Part shown: piece after piece, positions 26,919-34,600 of the stretch
Layout: every line of letters begins with the position of its first letter
How positions within the stretch are numbered: position 1 is the first letter of the stretch
NCBI RefSeq assembly: GCF_000718255.1
Contig: NZ_JOFJ01000019.1
Coordinates: 62,001 to 126,000, forward strand
Direction of reading: 5' to 3'
Source: Spirillospora albida
Lineage (GTDB): Bacteria; Actinomycetota; Actinomycetes; Streptosporangiales; Streptosporangiaceae
Length of the DNA stretch: 64,000 bases
Notes under the pieces: model-generated
The model's input: only the letters and a program-made list of their open reading frames with translations
Database searches by the model: none
Told to the model about the DNA's origin: nothing
Position numbers and translations under genes: made by a program

Positions 26919-27218
26919 TCAGCTCGCTTCCTGCAGCGGCTGGAACTGCACGCTCAGCCGTATCTCGAGGGCCTCCGCAAGCCTTCCCAGCATCGGTATC
27001 GTCGGCATCGTTCCGCCGGCTTCGAACCTCGCCACCGCCGGTTGCTTCAGCCCGGTACGCTCCGCCAGCTCCGTCTGGGTCAACCCGAGCTGCTCGCGCC
27101 GCACTCGCACCGCCTCGCCGAGCTCAAAACGGATCTTGGCCGCCTCATACGCTGCTCCCGCACCGGGACGGCTCATGATGTCGGCCTTCTTGCCCGCCCA
27201 AGTCCTGCGCTCCGCCAT
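26919..27218 (-). CDS. XRE-family antitoxin, HigA-like
   Basis: A 99-residue protein with an XRE helix-turn-helix in its C-terminal two thirds: GEAVRVRREQLGLTQTELA followed by KQPAVARFEAGGTMPTIPML. The N-terminal tail (RRTWAGKKADIM) is typical of actinobacterial HigA-type antitoxins encoded after a Gp49/HigB toxin. The ATG at 27218 has GAGGAG 8 bases upstream inside the end of the toxin remnant. The toxin gene upstream is broken, so this is probably an orphan antitoxin or regulator. Confidence 0.85.
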   Translation of the reverse strand: MAERRTWAGKKADIMSRPGAGAAYEAAKIRFELGEAVRVRREQLGLTQTELAERTGLKQPAVARFEAGGTMPTIPMLGRLAEALEIRLSVQFQPLQEAS

Positions 27219-27223
27219 GCCGC

Positions 27224-27480
27224 TCACTCCTCTTCCGCAGTGCGGGCCTCAGCGACACATCGCTGCAAGACCCGCCACGCACGCTCGACCTCGGCCGGCT
27301 CACGCATCCGCTGCTTGCAGAACACCGTCAGCATGATGATCCGCCTCCCGGAGCGATCCAGTACGTGATCCTTACCGCCTCACGGTGCAGATGGAACCGC
27401 AACTCCCGCAGCTTCCCACGGAGCTTGGGGGGTGTACGGCTCGCCGAGCAGCACCCCGCGCTCGGCCAGTAGATCGACAG
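27224..27480 (-). pseudogene. Broken HigB/RelE-type toxin gene
   Basis: The minus strand encodes three pieces of a Gp49-like toxin in alternating frames. LLAERGVLLGEPYT (about 27433-27475) is followed, after one extra base in a six-C run at 27427-27432, by KLRGKLRELRFHLHREAV and ITYWIAPG. Then one base is missing near 27349 and RRIIMLTVFCKQRMREPAEV continues to a TGA at 27224-27226. The N-terminal half of the family (the part before LLAERG) is absent, and the frame runs back into the stop of the upstream ATPase gene. Two frameshifts plus truncation make it non-functional. Sequencing error could explain the homopolymer shift but not the missing N-terminus. Confidence 0.75.
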
Positions 27481-27487
27481 GTCGGCA

Positions 27488-27877
27488 TCAAGGGTTGAGG
27501 ACGGCGAAGACCACCTTGCCAGCGTCACCGGCCAAGGGGCGGACGCCCCAGTTGCGGGCGAACTGGTCGACGAGGAAGAGTCCACGGCCGGACTCGCTGG
27601 TCGTGTCGGCGGCGCGCATGTGCGGGGTGTCGGGGGTCGCGTCCTGGACCTCCAGCCAGACGGTGCCGTCCTTGGCGCGGCCGAGGCGGAGGATCACGTC
27701 ATCGTCGGACGCGGACCCGTACCGAAGGGCGTTGGTGACGAGCTCGCTCGCCACCAAGCACGGCACGAAGTCGTCCACCTCCCACTGACCGGTCACCAGC
27801 CGGACGAACCGCCGAACCTCCGCAACGACCTTGAGGTCCTGCTTCACCACCATCTCGTTGTGCGCCGTCTCGCCCAT
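27488..27877 (-). CDS. ATP-binding protein, RsbW-like anti-sigma/regulatory ATPase
   Basis: A 129-residue GHKL-fold (HATPase_c_2) protein. The N box is LVASELVTNALRYG (residues 42-55), the G1 region LEVQDATPD and the G2 region GRGLFLVDQFARNWG. It lacks a histidine kinase dimerisation domain, as in RsbW/SpoIIAB-like regulators. It is divergent from an XRE/DUF5753 plus DUF397 pair. This three-part set recurs across filamentous actinomycetes in developmental or antibiotic control (WhiJ/AbaA-like loci). Confidence 0.88.
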   Translation of the reverse strand: MGETAHNEMVVKQDLKVVAEVRRFVRLVTGQWEVDDFVPCLVASELVTNALRYGSASDDDVILRLGRAKDGTVWLEVQDATPDTPHMRAADTTSESGRGLFLVDQFARNWGVRPLAGDAGKVVFAVLNP

Positions 27878-28014
27878 GATCCCCCCTCACCGTCTGTGGC
27901 GTTCAGCACACATTGAGCCACTTCCCGGGCTACGATTTGCCTACCAAGCGTGATTGGAAAGCTTCGGGAAGCTGGTGATCACGCTGGGCAGCTTCCAACG
28001 AGAGGTAAGCCCCC

Positions 28015-28824
28015 ATGCCGCCACGGCGTCAGCGCCCTCGCGAGTCCCCCGCCTTGGTGGCCTTCGGTCGCCAAATGCGCCGAATGCGAGAAGCTAAGGA
28101 GGTCAAGCAGGAGACCATCGCCCACATCACGAAGATGAGCGGCGCCCAGATCAGCCGCATCGAGAACGGCAAGAGGCGAGCCACCCGCGCCTTCGTGGAG
28201 ATCGTCGACGATCACCTGGACGCGGGCGGCGCACTCATCAACCTTTGGGAGGACCTGAACAAGGACGGCCACCCGGTGCCGATCTGGTTCGACTGGCCCA
28301 AGATCGAGGCCGAAGCAGCGATGCTGATCTGCTGGCAACACTCTGTAATCCCTGGTCTCGCTCAGACCCCCGAATACGCACTTGCCATCGTGGGTGGCAA
28401 CCAGGAGACCGCAGATGTCAGAATCAACCGCCAAACCATCCTCGCCAGGAATAACGACCGGGGTCCGGTCATCGTCGTCTTCCTTATCGAGGAGCCCGTG
28501 CTCTACCACCAGGTGGGTACGAACGAGACGATGAAAAGGCAGCTGGAACACCTGATCGAGCTCAGCATGCTGCCGAACGTCACGGTTCAAGTAGTGTTGA
28601 GCAGCGGCGAGCACGACGGCAACACGGGAGACTTCGTGCTCGCGACGATGGACGATCGGAGCGAGATCGCGTATGCCGAGACGGCCGTACGCTCGATCAC
28701 GACCGACGACCCCACCGACCTCTCAATACTGGCCCGGACGCTGGTCGACCTACGTTCGCGGACGCTCACGCAAGACATGACGCGTGAGCTGATCAGAAAG
28801 GTGGCTGAAGAGCGATGGACCTGA
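28015..28824 (+). CDS. XRE-family regulator with DUF5753 domain
   Basis: A 269-residue regulator. The N-terminal helix-turn-helix spans about residues 16-70 (FGRQMRRMREAKEVKQETIA, MSGAQISRIENGKR). The DUF5753 domain follows, including HSVIPGLAQTPEYALA and the later VLYHQVGTNETMKRQL and LSMLPNVTVQVV. Such proteins pair with a DUF397 protein, here overlapping by 10 bases, to form WhiJ/BldB-neighbour-type regulators. The ATG has AGAGGTAAG upstream. It probably binds its own promoter region. Confidence 0.93.
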   Translation: MPPRRQRPRESPALVAFGRQMRRMREAKEVKQETIAHITKMSGAQISRIENGKRRATRAFVEIVDDHLDAGGALINLWEDLNKDGHPVPIWFDWPKIEAEAAMLICWQHSVIPGLAQTPEYALAIVGGNQETADVRINRQTILARNNDRGPVIVVFLIEEPVLYHQVGTNETMKRQLEHLIELSMLPNVTVQVVLSSGEHDGNTGDFVLATMDDRSEIAYAETAVRSITTDDPTDLSILARTLVDLRSRTLTQDMTRELIRKVAEERWT

Positions 28825-29003
28825 CGAACGCCAAGTGGCGCAAGAGCAGTCGCAGCGCCTCCAATGGTGCTGAGTGCGTCGAACTGGCAGGGGTTTCCGG
28901 TGCGGTGGCGGTCCGGGACAGCAAGGACCCGGACGGCCCTGTCCTCCTGCTGACCCGCGCAGCCCTCCGCACCGCCATGAAGGCGGTCCCCGCACCTCAC
29001 TGA
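28815..29003 (+). CDS. DUF397 domain-containing protein
   Basis: A 62-residue protein with the full DUF397 pattern: WRKSSRSASNGAECVELA, VAVRDSKDPDGPVL and a closing LLLTRAALRTAM. It overlaps the XRE/DUF5753 gene by 10 bases and is preceded by AAGAGCG. In characterised loci such small proteins act with the XRE partner to modulate its DNA binding, functioning like antitoxin-type partners. Confidence 0.92.
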   Translation: MDLTNAKWRKSSRSASNGAECVELAGVSGAVAVRDSKDPDGPVLLLTRAALRTAMKAVPAPH

Positions 29004-29389
29004 TTCCCGATGGCCGACGCCTCCGACTCGTACTCGGCAGGGTGGCCCCAAGGCCCGGAGCGTCACCTCGTCAGAGGATGTCGCGCGGCCTCCGCCGTTC
29101 CACCACTCGCGCCGCAGCCGGACGGCTGCCACACAGAGTCGGCTGAGTCCGCAGATGGCAGCCACCTCCTGCCAGTTTCCACGCGTGCTCCGGTAGGACG
29201 GGCGCAGCCTCGTCCACTCTGGTGATGGCCCGGATGCCGTGGACCACCCGGCGAAGCGCACCGTGTCCACGGACGACCGCATTCAGCTCGACGGACGAGA
29301 TGTCGCCATGGGGCCGCGCGCATTGTATGTGCGGTCTTTGTATCCGTCTGATGCCTAATGTCGGTTTCCCTGAAGCGTGATGGGCTCTA
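29004..29389. other. Intergenic stretch before the insertion sequence
   Basis: About 385 bases with no convincing gene; short open frames on both strands have atypical composition. GC drops toward 29330-29380. It may hold debris moved by the adjacent insertion sequence, but no recognisable protein remnant is seen. Confidence 0.4.
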
Positions 29390-30501
29390 GGGCCTGTTCG
29401 TAGTCTGGATCAGTTGCCGCTGGTCACAATCGAGTGATTCACCCACGCCGGATCGGGGGCGGGCGGTATCACCGGTGCATGACGCGCGGTGATGTGACCG
29501 ACACAGAATGGGAACTGATCGAGCCTCACCTGCCGCTGGGAGCGTCTGGACCCATCCCTGACCTGCGCAATCAGTTCAACGCGGTGATGTGGAGGTTCCG
29601 GACCGGCAGCCCGTGGCGGGACGTGCCCACCACCTACGGCAACTGGTCGACCATCTATGACCGGTTCCGGACCTGGGCAAGCCAGGGAATCTTCGAGAAC
29701 CTGATGAACGCGATGATCGAAGAGGCCGCAGTCCGGGGCGATGTCGACCTGGACCTGGTCAGCGTGGACTCCAGCGTCTGCCGCGCCCATCACCACGCCG
29801 CCGGCATGGTGGTCGCGCCCGAGCGGCTGGAGGAGTTGGAGCAGGCCGTGGCCGAGGAAAGGGGGCTTCGCCAAAAGGGCAAACCGGGCCCGTAAACCAG
29901 CGGCCCGGCGATGAGCCCGACCCCGAACGGGAGCGGCGGCGCCGAGTACGCCGACGCCGCAAGGCCCGGCTGAAGGCCGCTGAGCTGGGCCGGTCCCGAG
30001 GCGGGCTGACAAGCAAGATGCATCTGTCGGCCGACCGGCGCTGCCGCCCGCTGTCGATCGTGCTCACCCCCGGGCAGGCAGCCGACAGCCCACGCTTCAT
30101 CCCCGTCATGGACAAGATCCGGGTGCGTGGACCGGTCGGCCGCCCCCGCACCCGGCCGCGCGCGGCCGCCGGCGACAAGGCCTACTCCTCCCGCGCCAAC
30201 CGCGCCTACCTGCGCAGACGCCATATCAAAGCGGTCATCCCGGAGAAGGCCGACCAGGCCGCCAACCGCAAGAAGAAGGGACCACGCGGCGGCCGCCCGG
30301 TCGGTCACGACACCGAGCTCTACAAAGACCGCAACACCGTCGAACGCTGCATCAACAAGCTCAAGGAATGGCGAGGGCTGGCCACCCGCTACGACAAGAC
30401 ACCCGACAGCTACCAGGCCGGGCTCCATCTGCGCGGATGCGTCATCTGGCTACGCTGCTAGTTTCACATGCTCGAACTCACCCGTCCCTCGAAGAATGCC
30501 C
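29390..30501 (+). mobile_element. IS5-family insertion sequence
   Basis: The element contains a transposase in two overlapping frames (29479-30461). The left end probably starts at GGGCCTGTTCG (29390) and the right end at one of two inverted candidates: CGAACTCACCC ending at 30483, or CGAAGAATGCCC ending at 30501. Neither gives a clean target duplication, so the ends are uncertain by about 20 bases. Outside, GC and gene content change, consistent with insertion into the accessory block. Confidence 0.65.
29479..30461 (+). CDS. IS5-family transposase, two frames joined by a -1 shift
   Basis: Frame one (29479-29895) gives an N-terminal IS5 transposase part: WELIEPHLPLG, MWRFRTGSPWRDVP and the first catalytic Asp in VSVDSSVCRAHHHAAG. 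It stops at 29893-29895. At CCAAAAGGGC (29871-29880) a -1 slip enters the frame reading GQTGPVNQRPGDEPDPE and continuing to GRSRGGLTSKMHLSAD, then GDKAYSSRANRAYL (second Asp) and the DDE Glu region YKDRNTVERCINKLKEWR, ending at 30461. The combined product has all DDE parts. The A4G3 run could be a programmed slip site, as known for some IS5 subgroups, or an inactivating mutation. Confidence 0.8.
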
Positions 30502-30541
30502 ATTGGCCAGTTTCTAGTTATATAGGTGCAGAAGGGTTGCG

Positions 30542-30575
30542 AGATGGCGGCCGCCGGTTGTGGCGGCCGCCATCT
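30542..30575 (-). terminator. Perfect 14-bp hairpin after the cutinase-like gene
   Basis: Arms AGATGGCGGCCGCC (30542-30555) and GGCGGCCGCCATCT (30562-30575) pair perfectly around GGTTGT. It lies 12 bases past the stop of the minus-strand hydrolase gene. Confidence 0.8.
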
Positions 30576-30587
30576 ATGGCGATCGGG

Positions 30588-31460
30588 TCAGCCGGTGGGG
30601 CAGGTGTCGCGGTATTCGACGATCGTCGGGCCGCTGGGCGGCGGCGGGCAGAGGAAGGGCTCGTAGCGGGTGTCGTCGTCGATGAAGCGCTTGAGCCAGG
30701 CGATGCTGTGCTTCGCGATCGTCCTGTTGGGCGAGTTGAAGGTCATGTGGCCGGCGTTCCGCAGCTCCAGGTACGCCTTCTCCGGGGTCGCGGTGAGGCC
30801 CTGGTAGATCGGCTCCGAGTGGGCCGCGACGCTGGCGATGGTGTCGTTGTCCGCGCCCATGACCATTGTGGGGACCGCCACCCCCGGCCACGACTTGGTC
30901 GGGTTCCACGGTGCCAGCGGGACGGCCGCCTGGAGGGACGGCCGTTTGTTGGACGCCTCCAGCGTTCCTCCGCCGCCCATGGAGTGGCCCATCACGCCGA
31001 GGCGGCTCCCGTCGATCCGATTGCGGACCGTGCTCTGGCCGGTCAGGTAGTCGAGGGAGGCCAGGAGCTGGTCGCCGCGGGAGCGGGGCTGGTCGAACAG
31101 GCTGAGCGTGTCGATCGTGATGACGACGAAGCCCTGCGAGGCCAGCCGCGGCCCCAGCCAGGCGATCGCCGACTGCGGGGAGATGAATCCGGGCGAGATC
31201 GCCACCGCCCCGAAGGTTCCCTGGCTGGTGTCGGTCGGGTAGTAGATCGTGCCGCCGCCGAAGCCGCGGACACTGCTGCGAGGGACTGTGGTCTGCGCGA
31301 TCGCGAAGGGGCCGCGCTCGGCGGTGATGCTCTCCTCGGTCGGTGCGGGGCCGCGCTCGTACGGATTGGCCGGGGCCGCCTGTGCGGGCGTGGCCAGCGC
31401 GAGCCCGGCGGCCAGAGCCACGGCCGCCGGCAGCTGGCGAAGCCCAGGGAGCCTTCTCAT
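30588..31460 (-). CDS. Secreted cutinase / polyester hydrolase (PET-hydrolase family)
   Basis: A 290-residue alpha/beta hydrolase with a signal peptide (basic MRRLPGLRQL, then AAVALAAGLALATPAQA, cleavage near residue 28). The mature start ANPYERGPAPT matches Thermobifida cutinases almost word for word. The triad is Ser160 (GHSMGGGG), Asp206 (GADNDTIA) and His238 (AGHMTF). C-terminal Cys271 and Cys287 match the conserved disulfide. The oxyanion-hole Tyr of cutinases is Phe92 (ISPGF), and the residue after the catalytic His is Met, where Thermobifida enzymes have Phe. Relatives hydrolyse cutin, triglycerides and PET; activity here is inferred. The ATG at 31460 has GAGAAGGGAA upstream. Confidence 0.94.
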   Translation of the reverse strand: MRRLPGLRQLPAAVALAAGLALATPAQAAPANPYERGPAPTEESITAERGPFAIAQTTVPRSSVRGFGGGTIYYPTDTSQGTFGAVAISPGFISPQSAIAWLGPRLASQGFVVITIDTLSLFDQPRSRGDQLLASLDYLTGQSTVRNRIDGSRLGVMGHSMGGGGTLEASNKRPSLQAAVPLAPWNPTKSWPGVAVPTMVMGADNDTIASVAAHSEPIYQGLTATPEKAYLELRNAGHMTFNSPNRTIAKHSIAWLKRFIDDDTRYEPFLCPPPPSGPTIVEYRDTCPTG

Positions 31461-31532
31461 CGGGGTTTCCCTTCTCGGGGTGGCAGGGGTGCCCATGAGT
31501 TTCCGCCCGGCGGGACGTGGTGACTTCACCCT

Positions 31533-31561
31533 CAACAAACGATTGCTTGTGCAACTTGTTG
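31533..31561. promoter_or_regulatory. AT-rich inverted repeats upstream of the hydrolase gene
   Basis: CAACAA (31533-31538) faces TTGTTG (31556-31561), and TTGC-TTGT-GCAA lies at 31543-31554. These stand 70-100 bases before the hydrolase start in an AT-rich patch. A repressor site is possible; the two repeats are not concentric, so evidence is weak. Confidence 0.35.
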
Positions 31562-31667
31562 GTTTTCGGACAAAGGGCTCACTGACGGGACGGCCTGTCG
31601 TGTCTGCGGTGTGCAGTTCGCCGACAAGCGGCGCGGACCGGCTGATCACGTCAGGACCGAAGCGCGC

Positions 31668-34600
31668 TCAGTCGGTGGTGGGGGGAAGCGCTACCTGGAG
31701 TTGGGTGGGGGTTCCCATGGTCACCAGGAGGCCTCGGCCGGTGGGGCCGCCGAGGGGCGCGTTGCGGGGGAGGCGCAGGCCGAAGAGGTCGCCGTCGTCG
31801 GGGGTTTCCACTGAGAGCAGGACGCCGCTGCGCGAGCGGCGGGTGTCGGAGAGGAAGCCTCGGTAGCCGCGGCCCAGGTCTGTTGTGGTGCCGCCGATGA
31901 CCACCGCGTGTTCGCCGTCGCGGGCGGTGCGGAGGGCCGTGGTCAGGGCGTCGTCCAGGTCTGATTCGTCGAGAAGTTCGGCGTCGTCCACGACGATGAC
32001 GTAGCGGTTCTCCTCGCCTACGGCCTTCTCCAGGTCGTCCTGGTCGGAGTCGGCTGTTAGGAGGCCCAGGACGCCCGGGTGGCCTTCCAGGAGGCGGAGG
32101 GGGGAGCGGCGGGGGGTGATCAGGACGACCGGGACCTGGCCGCCGCCCACTGCGGGGTCCAGGAGGGAGTGGACGATCGTGCGGAGCGTTGTCGAGCGGC
32201 CTGAGCGGGGTGGGCCCGCGACGGCGAAGCCGGGGCCGTCGTTGAGGAGGTCGATGCCCATCGGGGCGAGGGTGTCGCCGCCGACGCCGACCAGTGCCCA
32301 GAGGGCGGACGGGGCGACGAACTCCGGGTCGAGGGTCATCGCCTCGCGGTAGGTGACGCGGACGGGCAACTCGTCCACATGCAGGGGGCGCTGCTTGCGG
32401 GGCAGGCGGCCGTAGCGGGCGACGCAGGCGCGGGCGATCTCCTGGAGGGCCGCTACCTGGGACGTGCCGGACGGGTCGTCGCCGAGCAGGCCGATCTGGG
32501 ACTCCACCGGTGGGGCGCCCGGTGCGGCGGCTTCGAGGGCTCGGCCCGGTGGCATCGCGGCGGGGATCTGCTTCTCCTGGAGGCCCGCGTAGCCGTAGTC
32601 GTTGGGGTCGGCCATGCGCAGGACGAGGCGGCGGTCGAAGACGGTGGAGACCTGGCCGCCCAGGCCGGAGCGGTCGCCGGTGAAGACGGCGCGGAGGCCG
32701 ACGGCGGCGCCCTCGCGCAGGAGGCGAAGCGTCTGGTCGACGAGGCGTCCGTAGTCGTAGTGCTCGAACGCGCCGAGGAAGCCCTCCCAGCGGTCGAGGA
32801 GCAGGACCATCCAGGGGAGGCGGTCGGTGGCGGCGACGGCGGCGCGCTGCTCGGCGAGGGACGCGAAGCCCGCCTCGGCGAGGAGCTGCTGGCGGCGGGC
32901 GACCTCGGCGGTCAGGGCGGTGAGGAGGCGCTCGCAGCGGTCGAGCTGGTCGCGGGTGACGACGGCGCCGCAGTGCGGGAGGCCGATCAGGGGGAGAAGC
33001 GCTCCGGCGCCGCAGTCGATCGCGTACAGGTGCGCGTCGTAGGGGGAGACGGCGCCGGTGAGGGAACCCGCGATCGTGCGGAGGGCCGTCGAGCGGCCGG
33101 ACTGGGCCGAGCCCGCAATGTAGAGGTGGCCGCTGGACGGTAGGTCGAGTGCCAGTTCCTCGCGGGACTGGATGGCGGGCAGGTCGGTGATTCCGAACGC
33201 GATGGGCGGGACGTCCACGACTGAGCCGCCGGCGGCGGTTCGGGGGCTGAGGCGCACCTGCTCGGGCAGCGGGTTCAGCCAGGGGGACGGCTGCCGGTCG
33301 ATCCCGGCGCGGCGGGCCGCCTCGTCGATGGCCTGGACGAGGGTCGACAGGTCGGTGACGGTGCTGTCGTCGGCGGCCTCGCGGGGCGCGGGGAGGGGGC
33401 GGCCGAGGCCCTGCCAGGGCAGCGGGAGGACGAGGGGTTCGCGGCCGGTGGCGCCGGGGCGGCGGCCGCCGATGCGGGCCGACTGGACGGCGTGCGGGGC
33501 CGCCGCGCCCGACCGCACGTAGCAGCGGCCGGGGGTCGTCTTGGAGATGTGGGCGGCGTCGGGCGCGTCCAGGACATCGGTCGACTCGTCCGGGTCGGTG
33601 ACGCGGAGCGCGATGCGGAGGTTGGTGTTGGCGCGGATGTCCGCCGTGACGACGCCGGCGGGCCGCTGCGTCGCGAGGATCAGGTGGACGCCGAGGGAGC
33701 GGCCCCGGCGGCCGATGTCGACCAGGCCGGTGACGAAGTCGGGCAGCTCGGTGACCATCGCGGCGAACTCGTCGATGACGAGGACGAGCCGCGGCATCGT
33801 CGGCAGGCCGGGGTCGGAGGGGCGCAGGTCGTTGTAGTCGTCGATGTCCTTGGCGCCAGCGTCGAGGAGGATCTCCTCGCGGCGGCGCAGCTCGGCGGCG
33901 AGGGACTCGAGGGCGCGCTCGGTGGCGTGCCCGTCGAGGTCGGTGACCATGCCGACGGTGTGGGGGAGGCGCGCGCAGTCCTTGAACGCGGCGCCGCCCT
34001 TGTAGTCGATGAGGACGAACGTCATCTCGTCCGGGCGGTTGGCGAGGGCGAGCGACGCGATGAGGGTTTGGAGGAGTTCCGACTTGCCCGCGCCCGTCGT
34101 TCCCGCGATGAGGCCGTGGGGGCCGTCCGCGCGGAGGTCGATCTCGTACATCCGGGACGAGCCCTTGCCGCCGCCGACGCCGATGGGGACGCGCGTCGTC
34201 CGTCCTCCGGTGCGCTGCCAGGACTGGAGGACGTGTTCCGGTGTGGGGGCGGGCATGTCGAGCAGGTCGAGAAGGCGGACGATGGCGGGCAGAGCGCTCT
34301 CGGCATCCTCGCGGGAGACGTCGCGGACGGGCGCAAGAGCGCGTGCCACGCGGTCCGTCCAGGAGGGGGACACCTGGTCGGCCAGGACGGGGCCCAGGGC
34401 GTCCAGGCCCTGGCCGCGCAGGTGGAGGCGGGACGGGTGCTGCGGGTCCCACGCGGCGACCGCGCGGCACTCCTCCGGCAGCAGCCGCTCCTCGTCGTCG
34501 ATGCAGATGGCGTGCAGCCCGAACTCCGGGCCGCGCGACAGCAGCATCGGCATGCCCGGAACGCGGCGGAGGGCGCGCGCCCCGTCCAGGACGATCAGGA

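Noticed and set aside
29010..29225. A 71-codon plus-strand frame after the DUF397 gene
   Set aside because: No ribosome site, no similarity to any family I know and biased composition; more likely non-coding.
29387..30504. Target-site duplication of the insertion sequence
   Set aside because: Bases flanking the candidate ends (CTA on the left, GTC or ATT on the right) do not match, so no duplication can be claimed.
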